DNA from: Brasenia schreberi
Lineage: Eukaryota > Streptophyta > Magnoliopsida > Nymphaeales > Cabombaceae
Reading direction: 5' to 3'
Length of the DNA stretch: 64,000 bases
Assembly (NCBI GenBank): GCA_036023115.1
Contig: JAYKKT010000064.1
Coordinates: forward strand, 3,339,501 to 3,403,500
Shown here: positions 48,805 through 61,158 of the stretch, piece by piece
Layout: each line of letters starts with the position of its first letter
Numbering within the stretch: position 1 is the first letter of the stretch
Position numbers and translations under genes: made by a program
The notes under the pieces: model-generated
Told to the model about the DNA's origin: nothing
The model's input: the letters and a program-made list of their open reading frames with translations, nothing else
Database searches by the model: none

Positions 48805-51800
48805 TCAGTGCAATCTCGTTTCGTTCTCATTGATTTCATGAAAAAAGGCCTTTCCTGCTTCATAAGTCGACCAGCAAATGGCTGCAGCAGGAGCATGGAA
48901 TAGCATTCTGGGTCTCCAACCCTTCATCAAGCCAGCATAACCCTCTTTCTGAATAATCATTCGGGTAACAGGTCCTATCGAGTTGCTGGTGAATTTGTCG
49001 CAGCCGCAGATGCCCTGGAACAAGAATATGTACATTTATCCATTTGGACGACAAAAAAGATTTTAGAAATATAGCACCAGAACTTTAAGAAAGAGGCTAA
49101 CTCGAAACGTCTTAAAACATCACATCAAATGATTGTTCATTTTATTACGAAGATTTCTTAGGACGTTTAACTCTGATAAGCCATGCCATACCTAAAAGTA
49201 CGTTTCACCACGTTTAGAATGAAAACAATAGCAACAAAAATCACTTGTTCTTTTGCAGGCTTCCATGATCAATAATCTTGTTGTCTGCAACTGCAACTAC
49301 AATCATGTCCGAACCAGTGTTGTGTGATGCGTATCGTATCACGTATTGTTGAGTTCCACGATACGAGTGTATCGTATCGCTCGTATCGTACTTTAATATT
49401 AAAAAATACAAATTTTATTTAGAAATCAAGAAAAATTAGTAAAAATATGAAAAAAATCAAGAAAAATATGAAAAAATATGGTAATTGCTTTAAATTCATA
49501 TAATGCAAAGTTTAGTACAGATTGATTCAACATTGAACAATTGCATCCAAATTTACATATTTTGAATCAAAAAAATGAAATACATTTATATTTTACAAAT
49601 TGTAATCAGAATCATCAACTAAATAATCTTCTTCTCCTTGTTGAAGATCCTCATCATCATCAGCAGCAATACATTTTGCTTGAAAATCAAATTCTTTATC
49701 TCCTTCATTCTGTTGTTGCGCTCCTTCCAAATTAATCCATGCAATGTCTTATTCAGTTAGGAAGGCATTTTCTTTGCTATATTCTATAATCTAGTCTTCT
49801 AATATATCAAAATTATCCAAACTTATTGGATCAAATTGGCTTTATTGTCAATTTACTTTTTTTAATTGCCTACAACAAAGAAAGATAAGCAATTAATAAA
49901 TACAACAACAACTAAGCCTTTTCTCATACTAGATGGGGTCGGCTATATGCAATTAGTAAATAATATTAACAATTGAAGTCAAACAATTTATTGAATTAAA
50001 CATTTAAGTACTAAGTAATACAACATTACCTTTCATGAAGGCGCATGTTACAACGAATAAAAATTAAATCATTCAGTCGCATATGTTCCAACCTGTTACG
50101 CTTTTTTGTATGGATGTTTTCAAAGACACTCCAATTCCTTTCACAACCAGTTGCACTACAGGTTTGACTCAAAACTTTGACTGCAAAATTCTTAAGGTTT
50201 TGGCAATTACTTCAAAACCTATTCCACCAAACATCTGTAGAAAAAGACAAACATTAAAGACATAATCCACAATAATATAAGATGTATTGATTTAAGAAAC
50301 TTAAATACGAAGATAAACAATTTACTTGAACGCATAGTAGTGTGGTTGCGAATTGCTACAGGCAAACCCATCAAGTGAAGAGCATTATTATAGATCTCCA
50401 TCTCTCGATTTATAGCATCTGCTATGCTCTTATCAGAGACTAATCTATCTATACAATCAATAATGCCTCAATTAACCTCACCGTCCCTTTTGAAGTTTGT
50501 TGAGTACCTGAATGATGGGTTTAGGTAATATGTTGTTGCATGAATAGGTTGACGCAATTGTTTATTCTATTTATTATCAATAATTTTCTACACGGGCACA
50601 TAATCTCTCTTTTTCCACTAAAATTATTTCTAATAGCTTTTTTTCCATCTATTATCACTCCTTCTCAGCTGCTTTGTAGTTAGTTGCATTATCTGTAATC
50701 AATTAGACTACATTCTCTAGCCCAACCTCGCATATCACCTTATCAAATTCTTGCCGTAGGATCTCCGCAGTGTGCCTCTCCTCTGACATGTCTAGAGATC
50801 TTAAAAATATAAGTCATTTAGGACAGTAGACAAGAAAGCTTAGCAAGGTCCTTCCTCACCTATCTGTCCATCCATCTGCCATGATAGTGCAACCTATCTC
50901 CTTTCATGACTCTCTGAAAGTCGAACAGTATTCTTGCACTTCAATGACGGTCTTATCTAAGATCTTTCCTCTCAACTTCTCATAGGAGGGCATCTTGTAT
51001 CCTGTACCAATGTTAGCAATTATATATGCCATTGCTTGAAAATGAAAATTGTTTGCTGCATTAAATGGAATGCATGCATCATAAACCTCTCTGCCACTGC
51101 AAGATCTGCCTGATCATGCAGCTGTTCTGAAGCCATAGCAGCACGAATTTCAGGTTGAGCACCAGGTATAGTGGTAGAAGGAAAAAATGAATGTATGCTA
51201 GAAACAGCTCCTCTGCTCCTTATAAACTTCCTCTTCTACCACCTCCAAAGTCTTCAGCAACCCTCTTTCTCCTGCTAGGTGCTCATGAACTGCTACTACC
51301 AATCTCTGTTCCGGCATCTGAAGGCAAACTATCAGTGAATCCAAATCCAATAGCATCATCATCTTCTTCAAACATTTCCAAATCATCCTTTTGTTGTCTC
51401 CTCTCTTGTATACTCTCAATAATGTGAAGATATTGCCATTTAATGTCTTCTGGTAAACTTCTAACTCTGCCAGTGAAAGGAGCAACTTTTTTCCTAGTCC
51501 CTACTAAGTGGTATTTCAACCGTGAAATTTTGGAGTCTTTAACACCAAGGAGGGAAAGAATCACCGAAAGAAGGCTTAGGGAGCTCTGAAGAAACCAAGG
51601 AAACCCGCAAAAACGCGGGTTTCCGTTCGCCTGTACAATACGGAGGTATTGCCCGTACGATACAAAGCGATAATGTTTATTTTACGATACTACAGGGTGT
51701 ATCGTATCGTGATGGCCCACGATACAATACAAATAACACTGGTCCAAACACTCTGTTGATTGTAAACAGCGTCCAAGTATCCTCCATTTTACAGAAGAAA

Positions 51801-54800
51801 ATAGGAATAACTGGAAACACTCGAGCTTCAAGCATGAGTATCCACCAAACTAGTATAGAAATGATATCGTGCAAGTTTCCACACTAAAAGTAGATGAAAC
51901 GATACAAAATAAGTAAATTAGAGTACAAGCACGTGGAGAGGTGACAGATATATTTTTTTGCAGCCCTTCATAATATCTGGAATAGATCATATTATTTGGA
52001 GGCATAGAACAAAACTTACCAACTAGCACAGTAAGATGGCGTCTACCTCTAAGAGGGAATCAAAAGAAAAGAGGAAAGAAGAGTGTAAGATAACAAGAAA
52101 AGTATTAAGAAGAATGTAACCTTCACAGCGAGGTTGATTCCCAGACAGTTTTTAAATGGCATTGTTTAAGAGGTAAGGAAGCTTGACTCACAAGACTATC
52201 TTTTGTACAAAATAGGAGCCGCTGACTTCTTGATTAGAACAAAAACGAATCCTTTCTGACACCAAGTTGGGTTGGCTACAGCGATTGTTAGTCAGTATAG
52301 AGCTTCGTCCTGTAACATATTAGCATTTAGCTCTAAAAAGGTCGCATTTTATTGTTTCCTTCCAACACTTGATAGCCCTTTCTGTGCTTCTTCTCAAGCT
52401 TTCAGTCGGAACAAGGTGAGGGATCTCCACTATCATTCTATATGTCAACCAAGTTCCCAACTGCGAGATAGATCAGCATCTCTTGTAAGACCATTTATCC
52501 ATCAAACACATTACCAGCAGAACAGTTCTCTATTATCTAAGAAGCGGCATATGTATATATGACAATCGGTAGAAGGGATAGAAACGAGGATGCTCTGTTA
52601 AGGCTAAAATCAACGATAGCCATCAAACATGAAACATGGTCCTGAAATGCCAGATACAATAAAACAACACATCTCAACTTCTCCGGATAAGGTGCACATA
52701 TAGATCTTAAACTTCAGTCTTTGGAAGGACGTAGATTTCAAGGAGGCAACTGCGCATGTGTATCCAACACACTGACACGTGCATGTTTGCTAGAACTCTA
52801 ATGATTATAAATAAATAACTGCGTTGCCTATTCATCCCCCTGCTGTAACATAAGCATGAAAGCATATATTAATGTGAAACCATATAATCCATTCCCTTTT
52901 GGTCTTTCCAGTGGCAAATATATGCAAAGTTTTGTTTAACATTCATTCCATGCCAGCAGCATCATGCTAAATTAGTATTGCATGAGTCATGCTAGCAACG
53001 ACTAGAGAATCGTTATCACCCCTCTTGTCTCCAGGTATGTGCTCCAGTATTTCTGCTCTAAAGATAACATTATCTTCTTATTGTAGAACAAGCTAATAAA
53101 GGATTCGTTGGGAAACTTGGGTTTAAAGCATACATACATACAATATATATGTATATATACATATCTAAGTATGCTAGGTTCCTACCAGATGACATCCTCT
53201 CAAATTTTGGCCATTCTCTCAAGAGACAATAACTCCTAAAGCACTAAAAAGCAAAAGGACAACCTTTAAATGCCTATTATTTTGTTGCTAACCTATTGTC
53301 ATCATAGAGAAGTATACCGACCCACAAGTGTCGACCAACATCACATAGGGCCCGTCCATGCCACGTGGTTTATACTTGTGAACCGTTAACAAATACAAAG
53401 GTAACATAACCCATACAATCAAAGACATGTCAAAAGTTCATTTATTTATATACAGTTTAAGATCCAACAAGGTAGTTGTACAACACAAAGAAATTCAAAA
53501 CTATAAAGAGCCTACCAACTCCAACCATCTAGGAGCGGAAGATAAAGTCCTCCTTCAACATCTCACGTGCTCATCATCTTTGTTGGCTATACCCTGAAAT
53601 TCATATAAAATAAAACCTGAGCACCACACTGTGCTCGTAGATGGATGAGATCTCTCCACGTACAATCATACTAGAGACATGCACTATTTCAAACCAGGCG
53701 GCAATAAAATATACATCAAACAAAATCAATACCATTACCAAACATGCATGCATACTCTTGTCCAATCACGTGACCTCTAACAATGCTCCCAGCGTGTCGG
53801 ACCCAGGATCTTGGTGCCTCAAAAGGGCCCACCAAGTCCAGCTCCTCTGGTCCACGAGACAAAAGCATCTGGATACCCCACTAATAGAGTAATGCATTCA
53901 ACCATATAATCACAACAATATCTCCAAAATGACATCCCATATCCACAATAACATCCACTCGATCATCTCCCATGATCTACATAATAACATCCACATCCAC
54001 AATAGTTACATATATCCGATTATATCAAAATAACATATCCATATTAGATCACATGTTCGTATCAAGTATCAAATCCGTTATATTATAAATAAACTCTCTA
54101 CACTCTCGTTGACTAGTTCCACTTATCCCCAACTTAAGCATGTCGTAACCGACATGAGTTGCCCACTGCAACTATAAGTTCAAACTAGCTCAACCAACGA
54201 AGTAGCTAACACAACTCAACACATCTACGAGTTAGGACTATCCGATACATCAATCTAAAATCCACTAATATCATACGCAGTCGTGGAAAGTAGATCCCTA
54301 CCGATAGTATTTCACTCGCCTATAATGACAACCAATGAGCTAACACTAATAGATACATCCATCTATAATCCATCGACGTCTCATACCGTCGTGAAAGATA
54401 GATCCATACCCATTAAGTGGTTTACTCGCACACAAGCACACTCATGTCATGCATCAATATAGTCATTAAAGCATTTTAAAGACTATTTCACAAACCAACA
54501 CATATATATACCAATTTAAAAGCATTAACAAACATTTCATAATCTCATGTATCATCAGAAAGAAATTAAAACTACCTCTAGCATGTATCCGAAAAGAGAA
54601 CACATCCACCTACTTGACGTCCGTATGAAGATCTAAATATAATAGTGCTAACTCTCCCTTAATAACCTCAATTTAATAATAATAAAAACATATTATTATT
54701 ATTCTACATTCAAATACAAACCCAATTATTCAAACCACATCAAAATCGGATCTCAAATGAGTCTGAAAATCCTAAAAACTCAATTTGGATCCAATAAAAG

Positions 54801-57555
54801 AGTCCAAATCCAAATCTATTTTAAAATGGATCTCGATTATAGACTTGGAATCGTGTCTATGCAATGATATTGTTTTGGTGTCATCCGAACCCGACATGAC
54901 ATGGCAGGGGCTGACACGACATGCCGAGTCGGTTCACCCACCGGCCAACAATTCGGCCACCAAAATTGGCGATTTTGGTCGGTTCCTTCAATATTTTAAA
55001 TGCCCTTTGCCCCCATCATCCGCTGCCCATCGCCGGCGATTTCACCAAAAAAACTGGAAAAGGGGTGGCCGACCACTTTTTCCCAAAATACCACCGGAAA
55101 CCGCCTTTAGCACATGGATTTGACCATTTTGTCCCTTCAATTGTTGGTATTTATACCGTTGAAACCGATCACCCTCTTTTACCGTTCTTTTCTTCTCTCT
55201 CTCTACCTCTCTTTCCTTTCCCTATTTCTCTCCCTTTGTTTCTCTTTCTTCTCTCTCTCTCCCTCTCCCCCTCTCTTAGTCCTTGTGGCAGGAAGGTGGT
55301 TTCTGCCGCTCTCCAAGTCGGTGGTCGCCATGGCCACTGCCCGCTATTAAAGCGGACGGGGCATGTGGCTCCCATCTCCCGCCCCATCTGTCGGGTCCAA
55401 TGCGGGACCTGATTGGATCAGAACAGATTCGTTTGACCCAATCCGGTCCAGATTTCACAAGAAGTAAAACTATATTTCATAGTGCTTTAATTTTAACCAT
55501 TCATCTGTTTTGGTCTAACAGCCAAGATTTGAGAGGATGTCATCAGGAAGGACCCTAGCATTTTCATATACATACATACATGCATATATTACATATATAC
55601 TGCTGATTTCCCTCACAAATAGGGGGATAACCTTTCACGAACATCCAACACAACCATTAGTCAAATTGTAATCTTCCATCCCAGCTATAAGGTTTGTAGA
55701 AAATCTTTCCTTTACAGTTAAAACATGTGGAGCTCAGGCCTGTGCTTAAGAAGCTAGAACTACCATTTATCGGTAATATGCCATAAAAATACAACTTTCA
55801 TGAACACAACTTTAGCTTCAGTTATACTCCTACCCTTCTGAATGCATAACAAGTTTTGCCAGGACAAGGCTTTTCAGCTGCAACCAAACATTTAACATAA
55901 ACATTTAATCTCCTCATGGGAATCAATTAAAACCACGGCAGGGTCATAACTGTAACTTGTTCTCATTTAACAATTGTATGCTACTATTGTATGCGAGGAT
56001 AACTCCTAATCAGCTACGTGCAACTATCTCATTTTCCCTCTGTTTCTCTCGAGCTTGGTTTTAAGAACAATACTACTTCGTCCAAATTCTTTCAAGTTCA
56101 CTTGGCGTGGAAACAGATCTCTCACTTCCATCATCGATGAATGGTTAACCAGCAATGAACTTGCAATAATGTTGAAAACTCTGGGGATAGACCTCCATCA
56201 GATGGTAGCTTAGGAAACTATGAGGCTAGAAAACTGTTACTCTCTTTTCTTGCCGTCCTGCAAAGATTATCAACAAGAAAATGTTCCTCCCTTTTCATTT
56301 TTATACTATGTTGCAAGGTAGTCCAAAGCAAGGATTGGGTGTACACTAGCTTAGGAAATTATGAGGCTATAAAACTGCTACTCCATGCCGTCCTGCAAAG
56401 ATTATCCACAAGAAAATGTCCCTCCCTTTTAATTTTTTATACTATGTTGGTATGTAGTCCAAGGTAAGGAGTTCTTCACCACCACTATCCTGCGTAGCTG
56501 ATGCACTTGGGCACAAAAGGTGTGGTGCTCCACCACCATCCTCCATCCACAACCCAAGTCACAGGAGTTCTTCAAAACACAGCATGGACCATCACTTAGA
56601 AATATGAATATATCATACTCTTTCTTCTACCAATCAACACTAAACATTCCAATTACGAAAGAACCTATCATTAGTCCCCCGAAGTGAGTTTCAATTGAAA
56701 ACCAAAAACATGCAAAGGCGAACTTAATACCAGAGCCAAAAACTTTCAACAACCCCAACATGCCATCACCAAGAAATAATATTAACAGTTGAAACGTTCG
56801 ATTCTCACTGATCACAAGAGTACCTGGCACTGCAAGCGGGTCTTAACCACATCCAATGGAGTTGTGACGGTGCCGGCAATGGCTCCGGCGGCTACCCCCG
56901 CAGTCACATGAACTAGAAGGCGCTCCTCGCTCGCGCTTCCGGGATTAATCTCCATAAGAGCCCTCTTGGCAGCCTCATAGATAGAAAAATGGACAGCCGT
57001 GAAAGGAGCATTCATTAGAACGGTGGTCCTATACGACGCATAGAACCCCTTCAAACCCTCCTCCTTCATCACCCGCCCAATGCAATCCATCAGTCCCCGG
57101 TAAGGGCTACTCTTGAGCTGCAGCCTCTGCTTCACAACGTCCATGGGAGTTAAAACGGCGTCGCTAGCGATGGTGGCGGAGACGCCGGAGGCGGCGTGGA
57201 CGAGCGGGTGATGCCCGGGCAGATTCCCACCGAGGACTGACTTGCATTGCTCGTAGACGGAGAAGTAGACGGCGTGGGCTGGGCCGGCGCCGAGACCCAT
57301 TGCGCCGATGCCGCGGTAGAGACCGAGAGGACCTTCGAACTTTACGACGGATCGGAGCAACTGCCCGACGGAGATACCGGAGCCCGATGCAAGTACTTGC
57401 ATCCGAGTCTTAAGGGTATCGATGGGGAACATCGCCATGTGCTCGACGGAGCCAGCGATCGATCCGGCGACCATGAATTGCCAGAATTTTAGGCCATCAT
57501 GGGCGACGCCCTCCACGCCTTCATCTCCGGAGAAGATCGCAGCGGCGTCGGCCAT
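48805..57555 (-). CDS. Mitoferrin-like mitochondrial carrier, two exons
   Basis: Mitoferrins (MRS3/4 type, SLC25 family) carry iron across the mitochondrial inner membrane. Exons are 57555-56824 and 49014-48805, joined at QCQ|GICGCD, giving 313 residues. Three carrier repeats each start with the signature: FPIDTLKTRMQ (P44), TPMDVVKQRLQ (P137) and TPLDVVKTRLQ (P233). LMNAPFTAVHF (180-190) and GWRPRMLFHAPAAAICWSTYE in repeat 3 fit plant mitoferrins. The frame is open upstream, but the conserved N terminus starts at the ATG MADAAAIF. The 7.8-kb intron, placed within repeat 3, contains an hAT transposon and an element with inverted ends. The coding sequence itself is GC-rich and undamaged. Confidence 0.94.
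49315..51741 (-). mobile_element. hAT transposon, copy 2, with 8-base target duplication
   Basis: The ends are CAGTGTTGTGTGATGCGTATCG and, inverted, CAGTGTTATTTGTATTGTATCG. Flanks GTCCGAAC (49307-49314) and GTCCAAAC (51742-51749) form an 8-base duplication with one change, as hAT insertions make. The interior matches copy 1 over long stretches on the minus strand, including the zinc-finger end (GTRKKVAPFTG) and the acidic linker. The DUF659 core present in copy 1 is missing near 50630-50670, so this copy is non-autonomous. It lies in the mitoferrin intron. Confidence 0.9.
49903..49948 (-). mobile_element. 46-base RTE 3'-end insertion nested in hAT copy 2
   Basis: CAACAACAACTAAGCC...GGGGTCGGCTATAT is the reverse complement of the last bases of the RTE element at 45594-45640. 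GCAATTAATAAATA (49889-49902) and GCAATTAGTAAATA (49949-49962) flank it. hAT copy 1 has the uninterrupted site. Confidence 0.85.
51750..53171. other. Mitoferrin intron, middle part
   Basis: This is plain AT-rich intron sequence. A 96-codon open frame at 52272-52562 shows no domain. No repeats stand out apart from a short TATATG patch near 53145. Confidence 0.5.
53172..55558. mobile_element. Element with about 42-base terminal inverted repeats
   Basis: The left end ATGCTAGGTTCCTACCAGATGACATCC... is mirrored at the right end (...GGATGTCATCAGGAAGGACCCTAGCAT). About 37 of 42 bases match, including an 18-base perfect core GATGACATCCTCTCAAAT. The interior has no recognised transposase. It holds a CT-rich tract (55190-55275) and GC-richer sequence on the right. 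A target duplication could not be fixed. It may be a non-autonomous DNA transposon. Confidence 0.6.
56207..56475. repeat. Tandem duplication, about 140-base unit
   Basis: TAGCTTAGGAAACTATGAGG...CCGTCCTGCAAAGATTATC...TACTATGTTG is repeated after 140 bases with about 10% change. It lies in the mitoferrin intron near exon 1. Confidence 0.85.
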
Positions 57556-57836
57556 CGGAAAAGAGATGTTGGTCACGAAGATTTGGGTTTTAGGATTTCA
57601 GAAACAGGACCAAACGATCCAGTGAGCGTTATACGATTAGGGTTTGCGTCCATACATCTACCACCGAGGGTAGTGTTCGATTTCACGTGGCATCACAGCA
57701 TCTGGGGATCGATTTCGCATCCATTCGTCCGTCTAGGGGGCGATGGATGATTAAACTGCAAGACAGCGGTTGCAATCAAGGGTTTGCCTTCGTCTCTGAA
57801 ACTCCTCTTGCAATAAGGGTAAGAGAAAATTAATAC

Positions 57837-57839
<3 letters not shown>

Positions 57840-57892
<53 letters not shown>
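57840..57892. repeat. (CT)n microsatellite upstream of mitoferrin
   Basis: About 26 CT units lie some 290 bases before the mitoferrin ATG (GA on the gene's strand), in the likely promoter or leader. Confidence 0.95.
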
Positions 57893-57895
<3 letters not shown>

Positions 57896-58074
57896 TTTGA
57901 CGTTGATGCCTGATAAGTGTGCCGGAGAAGACCCCAAGGAACGGGAAAGACGAATTCGTTTTCTTTTGAAACGCAGATAAAAGTTAATTTTTCTATATGT
58001 TTTGTCCAAAATCGCCTGCCGCAAATTGTAGGAATTCAAGTTTCTGAGATCTACTGATCTAGGGCTTGCAAATG

Positions 58075-58465
58075 AGGTTAAACGGGTCTGATTCAGATTT
58101 GTATAAATCAGGAACCAAAGTTTTGTTTCATGCTCATCGGCTAGATATGTCTGGTTTCGGCCAGCTCGGAATCTAGAATCGTAATTGAATCGGTCTGAGC
58201 TGATTCTGGTTATGGTTTCATAACCACCTATTCTAAGACGGTTCTTGTTTCAGTCCAAAGTCCTTGAAAATCAATAATTTTGTTAAAAATTAAAAATTAT
58301 AAAAAATAAAACCAATGGTTTGAAACTGTTGGTGAAACCGAAACCCAACCGAGTGACATTTGGTTTGGGTCAGGTTTTGGTTTTACCAGTTCTGAGTTTA
58401 ATCGGTTCCTGATCCGATTTGATTATTGTTAGAACTAATGGATCGATTAAAAACCGGCCATGTCT
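58075..58465. repeat. AACCGG-rich repeat, about 390 bases
   Basis: It starts near GGTTAAACGGGTCTGATTC and ends GATTAAAAACCGGCCATGTCTATC, with GGTTTTGGTTTTACC-like words inside. The end matches that of 37376-37756 and 7037-7425. From 58470 to 59570 I see nothing else recognisable. Confidence 0.45.
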
Positions 58466-59575
58466 ATCATTTCATCAGTGCAGCGTGCAATATTTTACAA
58501 AATCATAAAATAATTGTCCATAACAGCATGAATAGTTCAGTTATAGGTGTTCTTTTATTTGCAAAGAGCTGTCAATTTGGATTCTTTTCTAAATCACTGC
58601 CTAATCCAGTTCGAACAGGAAGACAAGTGCTCTTTTATTCTCTTGAGAGTTGGGTACAATTGAAAAATAAAAGTATTTCTTACTGAATATCTTTATGAGC
58701 ATTTAAGTTTATTATAATTTAATCCTGCACCATCTGCTTCGAGAGTATACATTTCCATCTTCCTAGAGGTAATTACTAAATCAAGCGGTAAGTGAGGTGA
58801 AAAGTTTCAAGTTAGATACTTTGGCTACTTTACAATACTAAAGTTAGATATTGCTTCAACCCCAGTTTCCTGTCATAAAGAAATATTGCAAAGCATGATT
58901 GTGCCTAAATCTATATTTCTAGATATATATAGAGAGATGCTAAACAACTTCTTTGCTAGGCATTACTTCATCGTTCATACCATACTGTCAATCAAACGGT
59001 GTCGAATTATATTTAATGCACTCATTAAATTATTCAAATGATCTCAAACCGAACCTCTGTTCTCTTGTAATCAATATAATCAAAGTACTCATATTTAATG
59101 CAATGACCTTGGACCTGACGTTTTGGACAACTTAATCAAAGTGGTCTACAGAAACTGCGGTACAGATCGCTTAGTAGAGTCCCGACAGTGTTTCTCTTTC
59201 CCTTACAAAACCGCTTCTATAGACAGTAGGTGGGATTTAACCCAGTTGTAGGGTATAACCACGTGGATGCGCATGCACACACACGCGCTCAGGCAGCAAA
59301 CGCTAAAAGATGGTGAGGTCACGGTTGATCGTCACACAAATATTACAAAAGAACAGCAACAGATTGATCAATGTCAAAACTTTTATTCATCAAAACAAAT
59401 AATCGAATCATGTAATTTATAATGAAGCAATGAAGAAGCTAAGAAACTCAATTTCTTGGAGGCACGGACAAAGCCTACGTATATCTTCGGCAGATAATTT
59501 TTTCTGGTTTACACATGAAAAGAAGTTCCAGTTGAACAAGATCATGATCTGGAAGAGTCTGGTCATCCATATGTA

Positions 59576-61158
59576 TCACAACCCTCCTTGCATTTCAATA
59601 TAATTATCGCTCTCCTCAACTGAGAGACTGCCTACTTCAAGCATGAGTGGCATGGATTCTGAGTGTGAACTTACAACCTGGCTCACAATGACTGTTATGT
59701 CATCTAGTTTACCTCCTGTGAAATGAATTATGTTGTAAAATTAGAAAAAACATGCTTTTTTATGCACGAAAGGTGTAGCATTGCACATGCATGCTCACCT
59801 GAGCAGACAGAGACACGCATACACATGCACACATGCACGCACACGCACACACACACACAGAGAGAGAGATTGCCTATTAGCTTCCCTCCTAGAAGTTTCT
59901 TCCATAAGGGAACATCGAAACCCTGCATTCAAAACGCAGGAATTTGTGTTATCACTTCTACAACACTGATTTTTTCCCCGACAATTAATAGAAAAACCAC
60001 GCAACTTTTACACAATGATGAGAAATAAAGAAAATTCCATGTCTAAATCTGTAGCCTCATTCTAGATATCAGGACAAATCTCTGGCACTAAATAGAGCAC
60101 CAAGTATTGAGCAATGAATATCCAGGAATACAATTGCTAATGGGATGAATAGTTCAAACTGAAAAACCATTAGCAGTTGGATGTAATGATTACTTATAAG
60201 CATACATGATTGCGGGCTTCCATAGAATAGGGCGAGTCGAATGCTGAATCTCTTGAATGCACATTAGCTAAGGTGGCCAGAGCTTTCGCTACGAAAACAC
60301 ACAATGATCAGAAAAAAGACAGACTAAAAATTTAGATTTTAGGGAATAGTGTTTGAGATAGGAACTTACCAGCCTCTGAAACATCTTTATATGTAGAGAC
60401 TACCGACACAATTTCATGATCAAAGACATTGTCAAAAAGTCCATCTGAACCCATAACAATTGTATCTCCTTCCATCACTTCTACATGACAGACCTGTTAG
60501 TACATGTGAGGTTAAGATCCCTGCAATTCTGTTATGAATTCTGACAGTCTTTCAGCAGAGGCATTACCCAACCCATTCTTTCAGCAGACACACTACACAA
60601 TCCATAATGCAACAATCTAAATTCATTTGCCATTACAAGATGAAAATGATAAAATGTGGAAAAGTGTTCAGCTATAGGTCAAGAAAATAAGATTCTATCA
60701 TAACCAAAACATAAGACGGTGATAGCCAAGTCAATCAGTAGGTGACCACAAAAAAATCTATAGAACAGCATGGTTTTAACTCCAATAAAATAATTTTCTC
60801 TTGTACTTTAGGTAAAAACATAAAAAAAGGGTATCATATGAGATCATTGAAAGCATCGTATATTGAAACTGCAATAAAAAAGAAGAAGCAAATTTGTACC
60901 ATGGCATCCTCATAAGTTTGTCCACCAATCTCAGAACTCAACTGAAATGGACAATCAAAATAATGCTCTTGAGGAGCTGTTGAGAAAACCAATTTACCTA
61001 AACATGCAGAGGCGGACAGAACCAAGTTAGCGTACATGGATTGATCAAGGAAAAGGAAAACCTATCATTAGTGTTAACCTTTACGAATGAGTTTGAGGCC
61101 ACAATCTCCAACATTTGCAATCTTAAGAGCCCCGTTTCTCTCCAACATAGCAATTATT
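59576..61158 (-). CDS. BIPP2C1: PP2C phosphatase C-terminal part, BIPP2C1-like, six exons
   Basis: This is a metal-dependent Ser/Thr phosphatase of the PP2C family, resembling the BTH-induced BIPP2C1 group linked to stress responses. Exons on the minus strand are 61158-61079, 60997-60900, 60493-60370, 60288-60206, 59922-59874 and 59715-59576; all junction phases agree. Motifs in order: ALKIANVGDCGLKLIRKG, FSTAPQEHYFDCPFQLSSE, MGSDGLFDNVFDHEIVS (metal-binding Asp), FDSPYSMEAR, GFDVPLWKKLLG and GGKLDDITVIVSQVV (metal-binding Asp). The last residues SSHSES...MQGGL extend beyond the catalytic core. The fifth junction uses a GC donor (TAG|GCAATC). The N-terminal half, including the first catalytic Asp, is not found up to 64000 and lies beyond the window or has been lost. 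Confidence 0.92.

Noticed and set aside
49541..51564. Separate genes on either strand within the mitoferrin intron
   Set aside because: The frames are parts of hAT copy 2 or its reverse strand, as shown by alignment with copy 1 and the TIRs.
54785..55560. Overlapping frames of 78-163 codons near 55 kb
   Set aside because: They overlap in three frames, are driven by CT-rich, GC-rich composition, and lie within the element with inverted ends. No domain is seen.
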